Positions 36,845-46,346 of a stretch of 64,000 bases of DNA are shown one piece after another. Both the position numbers and the translations under genes were made by a program. The stretch spans positions 1-64,000 of the forward strand of contig CAIJPN010000008.1 of the NCBI GenBank assembly GCA_903822545.1. Reading direction: 5' to 3'. Source of the stretch: an uncultured Anaerolineae bacterium (lineage in GTDB: Bacteria > Chloroflexota > Anaerolineae > Anaerolineales > Villigracilaceae). Within the stretch, counting starts at the first letter, position 1, and the number at the start of each line of letters is the position of its first letter. The notes under the pieces were generated by a model. The model was given only the letters and a program-made list of their open reading frames with translations, was not told the DNA's origin and made no database searches.

Positions 36845-37117
36845 CTAATCCTGTTTCTTCAAAAGTTCTTTGATATCTTCCTTGGTGACCAATCCCATTT
36901 CATCCAGGACTTTTTTCATCTCATCCCGGATCAGTTTGCGCAACGCCTGGCGCTCTTCTTCGCCCCGGTCAGAGAGCTGGTCAACCCACTGTTTCGCTTC
37001 GTTTTTTTGAAGCTCACCCTCGTGGCTGAGTTCTTCGATAATATCCTGGGCTTTTTCACGGGTCATGGAGAGCAGCCCAATTCCTGCCAACAACCCTTTT
37101 TCAAATAGATTTGTCAT
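36845..37117 (-). CDS. Phasin-like small helical protein
   Basis: 90 residues starting MTNLFEKGLLAGIGLLSMTR, then an amphipathic, highly charged helix (EKAQDIIEELSHEGELQKNE) and a Lys-rich C-terminus. This resembles the short phasin/PhaF-like proteins that coat polyhydroxyalkanoate or lipid granules. GGAG precedes the ATG at 37117; the earlier start at 37132 overlaps the binding site. The neighbour downstream is an ABC1 kinase; in plants such kinases occur on lipid plastoglobules, an interesting parallel but only an analogy. Confidence 0.7.
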   Translation of the reverse strand: MTNLFEKGLLAGIGLLSMTREKAQDIIEELSHEGELQKNEAKQWVDQLSDRGEEERQALRKLIRDEMKKVLDEMGLVTKEDIKELLKKQD

Positions 37118-37418
37118 AACAACTCCTTTCAAAACCTGATTGAGAATTTTTGTTGATACTATTTTGATTATGTCACATTTCGCCCTTCAATGGCATTGCA
37201 CTTCGACAGGCCAGTTGCGGGCACACGGCAAGTCCACATCTGGCATTGTCAACTAAATAGATTGTACCGTGTTAATGGGTTGAAGACAAATCATCCCGAA
37301 CCGGGGATTTCACAGCAGCCAGGAAATAAACACCCTGAATATCATGTAGAGTCATGCCCCGGCTTGCCGTATAATTTCCGCATCCAAATCTCTCGGCCCA
37401 TGAAAGGAATTCTAAACG

Positions 37419-38189
37419 ATGAAGAATATGGCTGAATTTGAACATAAAATCGCCCTGGTAACCGGTGGCAGCTCTGGGATTGGTCGCAGCGTGGCGGAAT
37501 TATTTGCGCGTGGCGGCGCCCGGCTGGTGGTGGCCGATGTAAACGATGATGGCGGCGCTGAAACAGTTTCCACGCTCCGCAACCTGGGGGCTGAAGCGCT
37601 GTACTTCCACGCAGATGTTTCCAGGCCAGGAGATTGCCAGGAACTGGTAGATTTCACGCTGGAAAAGTTCGGGCGGCTGGATATTGCCTGCAACAACGCC
37701 GGGATTATGGGCGAAGCCGCCCTGACCGGAGATTACAACCCGGAAGCCTGGCAGCGGGTCATCAACATCAATCTCTCTGGGGTGTTTTACTGCATGCGCT
37801 ACGAGATTCCGGCCATGCTCAAAAATGGCAGTGGGGTGATCGTGAATATGGCCTCGGTGCTGGGGCAGGCTGGCTTTGCCACCGCCCCGGCTTATGTGGC
37901 CGCCAAACACGGTGTCATCGGGCTGACGCGCACGGCGGCGCTGGAATATGCCCAGATGGGAATCCGGGTGAATGCTGTCGGGCCATCGTTTATCCACACT
38001 CCCATGCTCAATGCGGGTGGCGCTGAAGATGTGCCATACATTCACATGATGCTGGCGAATATGCACCCGGTCGGCCGCCTGGGTGAGCCCGATGAAGTGG
38101 CCGAGTTGGTAGCCTGGCTCAGTTCGGAGAAGGCTTCTTTTGTAACCGGGGCTTTTTACCCGGTGGATGGGGGGTTCCTGGCGCGCTAA
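37419..38189 (+). CDS. Short-chain dehydrogenase/reductase
   Basis: 256 residues, classical SDR. NAD(P) motif TGGSSGIGRSVAELFARGG, NNAG in IACNNAGIMGEA, catalytic Ser in MASVLGQAG, and YVAAKHGVIGLTR (YxxxK). Asp in VVADVNDDG after the second strand favours NAD over NADP. Substrate unknown. It ends overlapping the convergent methyltransferase gene by four bases, and may or may not belong with the biosynthetic operon, since it runs in the opposite direction. Confidence 0.9.
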   Translation: MKNMAEFEHKIALVTGGSSGIGRSVAELFARGGARLVVADVNDDGGAETVSTLRNLGAEALYFHADVSRPGDCQELVDFTLEKFGRLDIACNNAGIMGEAALTGDYNPEAWQRVININLSGVFYCMRYEIPAMLKNGSGVIVNMASVLGQAGFATAPAYVAAKHGVIGLTRTAALEYAQMGIRVNAVGPSFIHTPMLNAGGAEDVPYIHMMLANMHPVGRLGEPDEVAELVAWLSSEKASFVTGAFYPVDGGFLAR

Positions 38190-39181
38190 GCGCCAGCCGG
38201 TTTTTGCGCGCGAAAGACCCCGTATTCGCACAAGCCTTTGCGGAAGGCTGAATCGTACAACAAAATTGTGTAAGCATCACGTATATTACCCCACCACGCA
38301 ACCGGTTTTGACCAGCCCAGGCCATTACCATTACGCAGGGCAACAAAAATGGCTTCACGCCAGCTTGGCATGGTTGCCTGAGCCCAATCTTCTGCGTGGA
38401 TCTCTGAAAAACCGCAGCGTTCAAAAAGCTGGATGCTTTCGGGGATGGAGTCGAAACTGGTGTGACACCATTCATTCACCAGGTACTGGACATGCTTTTG
38501 TTCGGAAGCGCTCAGCGGCGCGACGAAGGGATCGCGCACATTCCAGGTGGCCACAATGACCCTGCCGCCGGGTTTGAGCAGGCGCGCCATCTCGAGCATG
38601 AAGCGCTCCTTGTCAGGCATGTGCATCTCAGATTCCAGTGACCAGATAATGTCAAAGCTCCCGGCGGCAAATGCCTGATTCATAGCATCGCATTTCAAAA
38701 AAGAAACATTCTCCAGCCCGCGTGAACGCGCCAATCTGGTCGCATAATCTGCCTGAACACCGGAAAGCGTAATGCCTGTGATCTGGACGCCCTTGCCCCA
38801 GCGCTCTGCCAGGTAAACGGCACTGCCTCCCACCCCGCAGCCCACATCCAAAATTCTGATGGGAATTGCTCCTGGTTGCGGGTTTTCCAGTTGTTGAAGA
38901 ATCGTCGGGGCAGGTTGGGCAATTCCCCAGTTCGCCAATGCATCGATCATGTCAAATTTGGCGCGGATGAAATCCTTGCGCCCGGCGGGCTGGCCGTAAA
39001 ACCCGGCATGTAGATGATTCCCCCAGTAAAATTTCATCTTCGGATCGTTGGCCCACATATCGTAGATGCCAGAAACAGAGGCTGGCCCGGTGTAAGAACG
39101 GCTGGGGTTTCTCAACAAGATCAGCACAATCACCCAGGCCAGTAACCACAAGGCGATTAAGGTGGTAATCAATTGAAGCAT
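38186..39181 (-). CDS. SAM methyltransferase, tocopherol-O-methyltransferase-like, membrane-anchored
   Basis: 331 residues. A single N-terminal membrane segment (ITTLIALWLLAWVIVLILL) is followed by a class I methyltransferase domain: motif I ILDVGCGVGGSAVYLAERWG, GITLSGVQADYATRLA, LKCDAMNQAFAAGSFDIIWS and LLKPGGRVIVATWNV. The GITLS-Q and SLES-H-D patterns are like gamma-tocopherol and related methyltransferases (also cyclopropane/sterol-type C-methyltransferases). It is the last gene of the PKS/NRPS operon, so it probably methylates the product or an intermediate at the membrane. Confidence 0.85.
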   Translation of the reverse strand: MLQLITTLIALWLLAWVIVLILLRNPSRSYTGPASVSGIYDMWANDPKMKFYWGNHLHAGFYGQPAGRKDFIRAKFDMIDALANWGIAQPAPTILQQLENPQPGAIPIRILDVGCGVGGSAVYLAERWGKGVQITGITLSGVQADYATRLARSRGLENVSFLKCDAMNQAFAAGSFDIIWSLESEMHMPDKERFMLEMARLLKPGGRVIVATWNVRDPFVAPLSASEQKHVQYLVNEWCHTSFDSIPESIQLFERCGFSEIHAEDWAQATMPSWREAIFVALRNGNGLGWSKPVAWWGNIRDAYTILLYDSAFRKGLCEYGVFRAQKPAGA

Positions 39182-39223
39182 GGGTTTGTGCTCCTTCGCT
39201 TTCGAGCTGATTATTAACGCATT

Positions 39224-39973
39224 TTACAGCGTAATTCCGCCATCTATCTGAATCACCTGCCCGGTAAGGTAAGCGGCTTTATCTGAGAGCAGGAAACAAA
39301 CCATAGGGGCGATATCTTCCACGTTCCCCAGGCGGCGCATCGAGATACGGGATTTGATGTAGCTGAGCGTATCGGGGTCAAGGATCGAGATCATATCGGT
39401 GTTGATGTAGCCGGGTGCCACAGCATTAACGCGGATGTTCTGCGGGGCAACTTCCGCCGAAAGCGATTTGGTGAAGCCAATGATCCCGGCTTTGGCGGCA
39501 GAGTAGTTGGTCTGGCCGTTGTTGCCATAAATGGCAGCAACGGAGGTAATGTTCACAATCGCGCCATTGCGCTGTTTCGCCATCTGGACAATCAGTGGTT
39601 TGGTGATGTTGAACATACTGCCCAGGTTGGTATTCAGCACGCTGTCCCACTGGCTGCGATTCATGCGCGCAAAAACAACATCGCGGGTGACTCCGGCATT
39701 GTTGACCAGCCCATCGATGGAGCCAAAATCGGCCAGCAGGTTTTTTACGGCAGCCTGGGCCGCGCCTTCATCCGAGACATCGCACTCAATGGCGATGCAG
39801 CGCTGGGACGGGTGAGTCGCGGACAGCTCAGCTGCCAATTTTTGGGCTTCGTCTGCGCTGTTGCGATAGAAGAAGGCCACATCTGCACCTTCCGCCACGG
39901 CCTCGCGGACAATACCCGCGCCAATTCCCCGGCTGCCGCCGGTGATCAAAACCTTTTTTCCCTTGAGAAGCAT
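39224..39973 (-). CDS. 3-oxoacyl-ACP reductase-like SDR (FabG type)
   Basis: 249 residues. FabG-like: TGGSRGIGAGIVREAVAEGA, NNAGVTRDVVFARM, INITSVAAIYGNNGQ, YSAAKAGIIGFTK (Tyr-Lys pair), PGYINTDM and the C-terminal TGQVIQIDGGI. It reduces 3-oxoacyl thioesters with NADPH. The PKS of the same operon has no ketoreductase domain but does have a dehydratase, so this protein is the natural candidate for a trans-acting ketoreductase. Confidence 0.9.
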   Translation of the reverse strand: MLLKGKKVLITGGSRGIGAGIVREAVAEGADVAFFYRNSADEAQKLAAELSATHPSQRCIAIECDVSDEGAAQAAVKNLLADFGSIDGLVNNAGVTRDVVFARMNRSQWDSVLNTNLGSMFNITKPLIVQMAKQRNGAIVNITSVAAIYGNNGQTNYSAAKAGIIGFTKSLSAEVAPQNIRVNAVAPGYINTDMISILDPDTLSYIKSRISMRRLGNVEDIAPMVCFLLSDKAAYLTGQVIQIDGGITL

Positions 39974-40054
39974 GAAAACCTACCTTGATTGGAATAATGA
40001 CTATGTAGGTTACGCTTGAAGCCTGACCTACCATTTGACGTGACCATAGGAGGC

Positions 40055-43000
40055 TTAAGCCTGTCCTATAAGCTCTTGGGGTGTGGGGATGAAACCAATG
40101 CCGCGCAGGTAGCGGAAGTAGGTTTCAAAGAGTTTTTCATCTGCCGGGGCGCAGGTAATGCCTGAGCCTTCGAGTGCGCGGCGCGTGTCGCGGGTATCGT
40201 AGGTGGGAAGCTGCATGCTGACCTGGTTCATATCCTCCAGGGCGGCCTGGTAGGCGAACAGGGCGTTCGATGCGAAGTCCGGGCTGGCAACCAGCCGGTC
40301 GCGCAGGTCAAGGAAGGGCATTTCATCGAACTGGTAGCCCAGGCTGCGGAGAAAGCCCAGGGCTTCGCTCATGCGGCGACGGGTTGGGTTGGTCAGGTGA
40401 AAAGCCCGCCCGATCGGTTTGCGGTTGAAGGCCAGGAAAACCATCGCTTTGGCGACATAATCCACCGGGGCGACATCCACTTCAATATCCAGCTCGGGGA
40501 AAGCCCCAAATTGCAGGAATCCCTTGAAGGAGGCCAGCAGGAAATGATCGGTAACGCAGTGACCCGTGACGCTATCCCCGCCGACTTCACCGGGGCGGTA
40601 GCGCGCGGCGGGCAGGCCGCGTTCCATGGCGTTGAGCAGAACCTTTTCGCCAACCCACTTGGCTTCATCATATCCCAGATTGAGCAAACCGTTGTGATCA
40701 ATTGGGTCGCGCTCATAGAAGGTATACTGTGCGCCCATCGGCCAGATGGCTGCGGTGGAAAGGTGGTGGACTGGCTTGATGCGCGCATGGAAGGCAAATT
40801 TGATGATCTCATGAACGCCCAGCACATTGGTGGCGCGCAGGGCTTCATACGGGTAAATAAAATTAACATGCGCCGCGCCATGGAAAATGGCGTCCACCTG
40901 GCGGGCGAGATGTTCGTACACATCATCAGGCAGGCCTATGCGCGGTAAGGTGACATCGCCCTCAACAATGTGCATCCGCGTATCCCAGGCGTGCTGCCAG
41001 GCCTCATCGCCACCCCAGACCTGGTAGTTGCGCATGCCTTTCTCGATACGCGCTTTGCAATCTTCGCCGCGTTTGGCGCGCACCAGGCAGTAAAGCTCGG
41101 CCCGGGTGGTTTTCAGGATCTCGGCCACGATGTAAGCGCCCAGGAAACCGGTGGCGCCGGTGATAAACACTGTTTTGATCTCGGATGGGCGGTAGGTGAG
41201 ACCACGAGCCGGGGCAATATAATGCGGCAACTCAGCCTCGCGGGTCAGGAAAGCCATGCGCTGGCGCGCCCATTCAGCGTCACGATAAGAAGATGGAAGC
41301 TGGCCCACCGTCACCAGGCTGCCCTGCTTTTGGCGGCGTTCATCGATCAGCGCGGAGAAGCTCTCGATGGTGGGAGCGCTGAATAGTTCGCGCAGGTTGA
41401 AAGTCACCTGGAAGCGTTTGCGGATCTCAAGCATCAGGCGCGTCATCAGCAGGGAGTGACCACCCAGGTCGATAAAATCGGAATCGCGCCCGATCAGGCC
41501 CTGGTCGATATCGAGCACGCTGGCCCAGGCTTCGGCCAAAAGGCGCTCGGTGCCCGTCCCAGGCGAGACCAGCACCCGGCTGGCCGGGGCTGCCGAAGCT
41601 GAATCAGGGCCAGGCAAGGCCGAGCGCTGGATTTTTCCATTGGCCGTCAGCGGGAAAGCCTGCAAAAACAAAACAAAGGGTGGAACCATCACTTCTGGCA
41701 GGCGCTCGCGCAAATGGGCGCGCAATTCGGCAGCCAACGGGGCAGGTTCAGCCGCAGGAATAACATGCGCCACCAATTGGGCATCCCCATGCTGGTCACG
41801 CCAGGCCGTTACCACTGCATCGCGCACACCGGGCAGGCCGCGCAAAACGCTCTCAATCTCTCCGAGTTCAACGCGCACACCATGAATCTTAACCTGATCA
41901 TCGATGCGGCCCAGGCAAATAACTTCACCATCAGCATCGTAACGGGCCAGGTCACCAGTGCGATAAATGCGTCCTTCAGGCTGGAAGGGGTCGGGCAGGA
42001 AACGTTCGGCAGTGAGTTCGGAGCGCTGCCAGTAGCCAGGAGAAACCCCCTCGCCGCCGATATACAATTCACCCACCGCGCCAATCGGCACGGGCTGGAA
42101 CTGGGCATCAAGCACGTAAAGGCGCGTGTTGGGCACGGGCCGCCCAATCCGCACCGGGCTGTTCGGCGCACTTGTCACCCGCCAATAAGCGGAATAAACT
42201 GTCGTTTCAGTGGGGCCATACAGGTTCCACAGACTGGCGCAACGCTTGAGCAATTCTTCGGCCAACTCGCGGGTCAGGGCTTCGCCGGCGCTCAGCAGGC
42301 AAATGTTTTTGTCACCAGGCCAGCCTGCCGCCAAGAGCATCTTCCAGATAGAGGGTGTAGCCTGGATGTGGGTTGGACGCTGCGCACTGATCCGTCCAGC
42401 TAACTGGATGCCATCGGCTGCCAGGCCGTCCTCGCCCACTTCCACAACACCACCCGCCATAAGCGGGATGAACAACTCAACCGTGGAAATATCAAAAGAA
42501 AAAGTGGTAAGGGCCAGCAGGTGGCTTTGGGCATTGATTTCGAGATAACCGCGCACTGCCAGCAAAAGGTTGACCAGCGCTCGGTGTTGTATTTCAACAC
42601 CTTTGGGTTTGCCGGTCGAGCCAGAAGTGAACATGATGTAAGCACCATCCAAGGCACTGGCGGGGCGCAGGTCAAGCGGCAAGCCGGCAGCATCCGCCAG
42701 TGTAGCGTCGATGCAAAGTGTCGGGGTGTCACTTTCGAGCAGCGGGAGCAGGTCGCTGGTGGTTAAAACCGTTCTGACACCGGCATCTGCCAGCATAAAA
42801 GCCAGCCGCTGGCGCGGGAAAGCCGGGTCAAGCGGGACATACAGCCCGCCCAACCGCCAAACGGCCAGCAAGGCGGGGATCAGGTCAATCGAACGCTTCA
42901 GCAGGATTCCGACCCGATCACCGCGCCGCACCCCGGAATCATACAACCGGGCTGCCAGCTGCTCACTGCGCGCTATAAGTTGACCGTAGCTGATGCTTTC

Positions 43001-44737
43001 CCGGCCAAACCGAACGGCCAACTGTCCGCTGCGCTGAAGGGCCTGGTCGCAAATCAGATCAAAAACGGTGCGCTCGGGGATGAACTTTTCGGTGCGATTC
43101 CACTGTTTGAGCACCAGCTCAAGCTCGGGCTGGGTCAACACCGGCAGCAACCCGCAGGGCCGAGAAACATCATCCAGGGCAGAATCGAGCAGGGCCAGCA
43201 TCCCGGTCAGGTAACGCGAGATGGTTGGGGCTTCGAACAATTCCGCGCTGGCGTCACAGGCCAGGCGGAGGCCAGATGTAGTTGAAATCAGTAAAAGTTC
43301 CAGGTCGTAACGCGCCCCGGCGCTGGGCGGCAGGATGAAATCGACTTGCAGGCCATCAAACAAGGGTGGGTGAGCTAAATCAATTTGGCGGAAGGCTGTT
43401 GTAAACAGGGCCGAGCGGCTCTGGTCGCGGGGCACGCGCAGGTGCTGGATCAATTCAGAAAGCGAAAAATGCCTGTGCGGGTCGGCTCCGTTCAAAAGTT
43501 CGGCCACGGTTGAGACCTGGGATGCGAAACTGCGGCTGGCATCATACCTGCCGCGAAGGGGCAGCATGTTGCGCGTGTTTGCCAGGGCTGGCAATCCACT
43601 TTCAGGATACAGCGGAGAACTCTCCACTCCGATGATCAGCTCAGGGGTTGAAGAGAGCCGCTGGAGGTAGATCATGCCGGCTGCCAGGAAAACTGCCTGG
43701 TGGCTGAATCCAGCCGATTTTGCCCAACCGGTCAGTTTCTTTTCGAGAGCGGCATCCAACGGGGTAGATTGACGAATACCCTTATATTTTTTGATTGCTG
43801 GGCGGGGGTGGTCGGCAGGGAATTCCGGGCGAGGCAGTTCACCGCCAAGTTGGGCCTGCCAGTAGTCGCGGGAAATTTCGCGGGCCTGCTGAGCGGCATG
43901 GGTTTCTCCGAGAGCCAGGTAATCGGTCCATTGCAGGCAGGCGGGGGCCGCAACAGTTTGTTCGTCGCGGGCAAATTGTCCGTATAGTTCGGCAATGGAT
44001 GTTAGTAAAAGGCCAAGGGCTTGTTGGTCGAGCAGGAGGGCGTGTCCCACCAGGGCCAGGATATGTTCATTTTCAGACAAGCGCAACAATTCAGCCCGGA
44101 AAAGGCGTTTGCCGCTCGCGAAGGGGGCAGAAACAATCTCAGTCAGGCGGCTGTCGAGCTGTGCTGCCGGAACCGGTGAAACCTGCAAATCCAGGGCTTC
44201 GCCATCGCCAATTTGGAGCGTATCGCCATCGGGGTTGAGGGCGGTGCGCAGCGCATCGAAACGATTGGCGGCTTCTTCCAGGGCGGCCTGCAAGGCAGGG
44301 CCGTGCAATTCGCCTACCATGCGAACCAGCATAACTTCGTTGAAGGCAGCGCTGGCTTCATCGGAATAACGGCTGAGAATGGCAACGTGCTGCTGGGAGG
44401 CCGCCAACGGCACGTCGCGCTGGATTTTCCACTCGCCGCGCACTGCCGAGGCCAACCGTTGTTGATTTTGGGCGTTTTTGAGTTCGTCTTCGATATACAG
44501 CGCCAGGCTGCCAATGGTAACCTGGCCTTCGATAACCCGTCGGATGGAAACCAGAACGCCAAAGCGGTCGTAAACGCGGCGCATACCTTCAACCAGTGCC
44601 AGGGAACTGATGCCCAGGTCAAGGATGGGCACATCGGTGGGCATGTACGGCAGGGTTTCGCCAAAGGCTTCAAGGATCAGCCGTTGAAGTTCTGCGCGGA
44701 TTTGGGAAGAGTCGGGATTGGTTTGTGTTGGGGTCAT
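40055..44737 (-). CDS. NRPS: carrier - C (degenerate) - A - PCP - thioester reductase
   Basis: 1560 residues from the ATG at 44737 (a GTG at 44758 is possible; neither has a clear ribosome binding site). Domains: carrier about 10-90 (LGISSL, Ser45); condensation-like about 105-520, where HHxxxDG reads GHALLLDQ with Ala at the catalytic second His; adenylation about 555-1045 with YIMFTSGSTGKPKG, NLYGPTETTVYS, YRTGDLARYDADGE and NGK; PCP about 1060-1135 (LGGHSL, Ser1095); reductase about 1187-1560 (TGATGFLG, Ser1327, YDEAK with Tyr1356/Lys1360). By alignment to GrsA, the pocket reads D-I-V-Q-L-A-L-V-Y-K, most like glycine-type codes but not certain. The reductase would release an aldehyde or alcohol. 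It follows the radical SAM gene across hairpins. Confidence 0.93.
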   Translation of the reverse strand: MTPTQTNPDSSQIRAELQRLILEAFGETLPYMPTDVPILDLGISSLALVEGMRRVYDRFGVLVSIRRVIEGQVTIGSLALYIEDELKNAQNQQRLASAVRGEWKIQRDVPLAASQQHVAILSRYSDEASAAFNEVMLVRMVGELHGPALQAALEEAANRFDALRTALNPDGDTLQIGDGEALDLQVSPVPAAQLDSRLTEIVSAPFASGKRLFRAELLRLSENEHILALVGHALLLDQQALGLLLTSIAELYGQFARDEQTVAAPACLQWTDYLALGETHAAQQAREISRDYWQAQLGGELPRPEFPADHPRPAIKKYKGIRQSTPLDAALEKKLTGWAKSAGFSHQAVFLAAGMIYLQRLSSTPELIIGVESSPLYPESGLPALANTRNMLPLRGRYDASRSFASQVSTVAELLNGADPHRHFSLSELIQHLRVPRDQSRSALFTTAFRQIDLAHPPLFDGLQVDFILPPSAGARYDLELLLISTTSGLRLACDASAELFEAPTISRYLTGMLALLDSALDDVSRPCGLLPVLTQPELELVLKQWNRTEKFIPERTVFDLICDQALQRSGQLAVRFGRESISYGQLIARSEQLAARLYDSGVRRGDRVGILLKRSIDLIPALLAVWRLGGLYVPLDPAFPRQRLAFMLADAGVRTVLTTSDLLPLLESDTPTLCIDATLADAAGLPLDLRPASALDGAYIMFTSGSTGKPKGVEIQHRALVNLLLAVRGYLEINAQSHLLALTTFSFDISTVELFIPLMAGGVVEVGEDGLAADGIQLAGRISAQRPTHIQATPSIWKMLLAAGWPGDKNICLLSAGEALTRELAEELLKRCASLWNLYGPTETTVYSAYWRVTSAPNSPVRIGRPVPNTRLYVLDAQFQPVPIGAVGELYIGGEGVSPGYWQRSELTAERFLPDPFQPEGRIYRTGDLARYDADGEVICLGRIDDQVKIHGVRVELGEIESVLRGLPGVRDAVVTAWRDQHGDAQLVAHVIPAAEPAPLAAELRAHLRERLPEVMVPPFVLFLQAFPLTANGKIQRSALPGPDSASAAPASRVLVSPGTGTERLLAEAWASVLDIDQGLIGRDSDFIDLGGHSLLMTRLMLEIRKRFQVTFNLRELFSAPTIESFSALIDERRQKQGSLVTVGQLPSSYRDAEWARQRMAFLTREAELPHYIAPARGLTYRPSEIKTVFITGATGFLGAYIVAEILKTTRAELYCLVRAKRGEDCKARIEKGMRNYQVWGGDEAWQHAWDTRMHIVEGDVTLPRIGLPDDVYEHLARQVDAIFHGAAHVNFIYPYEALRATNVLGVHEIIKFAFHARIKPVHHLSTAAIWPMGAQYTFYERDPIDHNGLLNLGYDEAKWVGEKVLLNAMERGLPAARYRPGEVGGDSVTGHCVTDHFLLASFKGFLQFGAFPELDIEVDVAPVDYVAKAMVFLAFNRKPIGRAFHLTNPTRRRMSEALGFLRSLGYQFDEMPFLDLRDRLVASPDFASNALFAYQAALEDMNQVSMQLPTYDTRDTRRALEGSGITCAPADEKLFETYFRYLRGIGFIPTPQELIGQA

Positions 44738-44788
44738 AGGGTGGGTAGGTTTTCTCACACAAAACCGCCGATGGCGGCCAGTCCAAAA

Positions 44789-44839
44789 GGCTTCGTTTTA
44801 TAGCCCGGACGTTGCGCGTCCGGGCTATAAAACGAAGCC
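44789..44839 (-). repeat. 51-base perfect hairpin between radical SAM and NRPS genes
   Basis: Two 23-base arms (GGCTTCGTTTTATAGCCCGG... and its complement) around a 5-base loop. Smaller hairpins flank it: CGCC-TAAAGA-GGCG and TTTCCC-TTC-GGGAAA to the right, GCCGCCATCGGCGG to the left. There is no U tract, so it may slow transcription, protect the upstream mRNA or be a repeat element. Confidence 0.8.
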
Positions 44840-44919
44840 GCCTAAAGAGGCGACTATTTTCCCTTCGGGAAAGCTCAAAACCTATCCTTGCAAAAAGGAG
44901 CCGAGGGATGAGTCACCAT

Positions 44920-46326
44920 TTAACCGTGGTTTTCAACCACCAGCTTCTCGCGCAGCTGCTGGTAGCGCTTTTCGGCCAGAAGGGTCTGGATGAGCGGGGT
45001 GTAGAATGGGCCATCACCAGTCAGCCGGATTTTATGAGGGGTGATTTCCACAAAGTTATATTCTTCTAGCGCCCGCCAAACCCCTTCAAATTCCTGATAA
45101 ATATCGGTATCAAAAGAACCATTGAAGCTCTCGCGGTCCAGCTCCATGCCAAACAGGTTACGCCAGATGAGCGAAATCATAAAATCCTTGCGCTCATGCT
45201 TGAAACCAACCTCGGTTGGGAACTGGCCCGCGTCAATTTTGGCTTTGTACTTGTCCAAATCGCGCTCGTTAATGAACGACCAGGAATGCCCCGGCTCGAG
45301 GGCGATATCGCTGAAGAAAGTCAGGGCAGCGTAGCCAATGCCGAGTGTATCCATGTTGTCAAAGCGGTGGGTAACGCCTTCTTCATATTTTCTTTCATAG
45401 GGATTGCCCGGTTTGCGCCAGTTGTAGGCCGTAACCTGTTCGTAGCCGTGGCTGGTCAGCAAGTCACGCGCTTCTTTGTACATTTCCAGGTTGCTGAGGG
45501 TGCTGGGCAGTTCGTGGTAGCGGTTCAAGGCAAAATCGGTCGGGCCGCCCACGTTCAGTTCGTAGTGGGTGATATCATACACACCCCAGCCGATGACTGT
45601 TTCGAGATCTTCGAGCATGGTTTTAACGGTTTGCTGGGGCCAGCCAAAAATGAGATCGACATTGGCCGCCAGCCCAAACTCGTTCGCCCATTCGATGGTC
45701 TGGATCACGTGCTGGGTCTTCTGCTTGCGTCCGCTGAAGCTGTTCAGCCGTTCATTGACCTGCTGCACGCCCATGCTGATGCGGTTCATCCCGGCTTCCT
45801 TGATGGCCTGGACTTTCTCACGGCTGAAGAGCTGCGGGATGCCTTCCAGCGTAATATCCACATACTCGGGGATGACCGGGAACAGGGAGCGCACTTGTTC
45901 CATCAACTCGTGGTATTTCTCTGGCCGGTACAGGTTGGAAGTGCCGCCTCCAAAGAATACTGCGCCGAGCGGCAGTCCGCGCAAGCCATCGCGATACATG
46001 TCAACCTCGCGTTTGAGATAATCGAAATAAATTTCCAAATCTCGATTGCCAGTGAACGCCTGCACCGGGAAAAGACAGTAACCGCATTTCCCAGGCTCGG
46101 TCTGGATGCAGTATGGCACACCCATATACAGGTTAATAGGCGCGCCCAGTCCACGGGCATGCAATTTCTGACGGTCTTCCAGCATCTGTTTGACCGGGAT
46201 TTCGGTCTCATTCCAATAGCGGGGCGACGGGAAAGCATGCTGGATCTTGTTAACCTGGCGTCTATCCAGGTTCCTTTCAATATAATCGCGAGCGTAATCC
46301 AGGTCGGCGGAAATTGTAGTAACCAT
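44920..46326 (-). CDS. HemN-like radical SAM protein with CX7CX2C cluster motif
   Basis: 468 residues. Radical SAM barrel with N-terminal YMGVPYCIQTEPGKCGYC (Cys73, Cys81, Cys84: CX7CX2C instead of HemN CX3CX2C), SAM-binding GAVFFGGGTSNLY, ISMGVQQVNERLNSFSGRKQ (HemN-like), DLIFGWPQQT and a HemN-type C-terminal domain. AAAGG precedes the ATG, 20 bases after the PKS stop. HemN-like proteins in polyketide clusters can act as C-methyltransferases or cyclopropanases with two SAM molecules; a true coproporphyrinogen dehydrogenase is less likely because of the location and changed cluster motif. Confidence 0.88.
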   Translation of the reverse strand: MVTTISADLDYARDYIERNLDRRQVNKIQHAFPSPRYWNETEIPVKQMLEDRQKLHARGLGAPINLYMGVPYCIQTEPGKCGYCLFPVQAFTGNRDLEIYFDYLKREVDMYRDGLRGLPLGAVFFGGGTSNLYRPEKYHELMEQVRSLFPVIPEYVDITLEGIPQLFSREKVQAIKEAGMNRISMGVQQVNERLNSFSGRKQKTQHVIQTIEWANEFGLAANVDLIFGWPQQTVKTMLEDLETVIGWGVYDITHYELNVGGPTDFALNRYHELPSTLSNLEMYKEARDLLTSHGYEQVTAYNWRKPGNPYERKYEEGVTHRFDNMDTLGIGYAALTFFSDIALEPGHSWSFINERDLDKYKAKIDAGQFPTEVGFKHERKDFMISLIWRNLFGMELDRESFNGSFDTDIYQEFEGVWRALEEYNFVEITPHKIRLTGDGPFYTPLIQTLLAEKRYQQLREKLVVENHG

Positions 46327-46346
46327 AGTTTTACCTTTAAGTGTGA

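Noticed and set aside
44920-46326. Coproporphyrinogen III dehydrogenase (hemN/hemZ) for heme synthesis
   Set aside because: The gene is tightly placed between PKS and NRPS genes, and the Cys spacing differs from HemN; a dedicated biosynthetic role is more likely.
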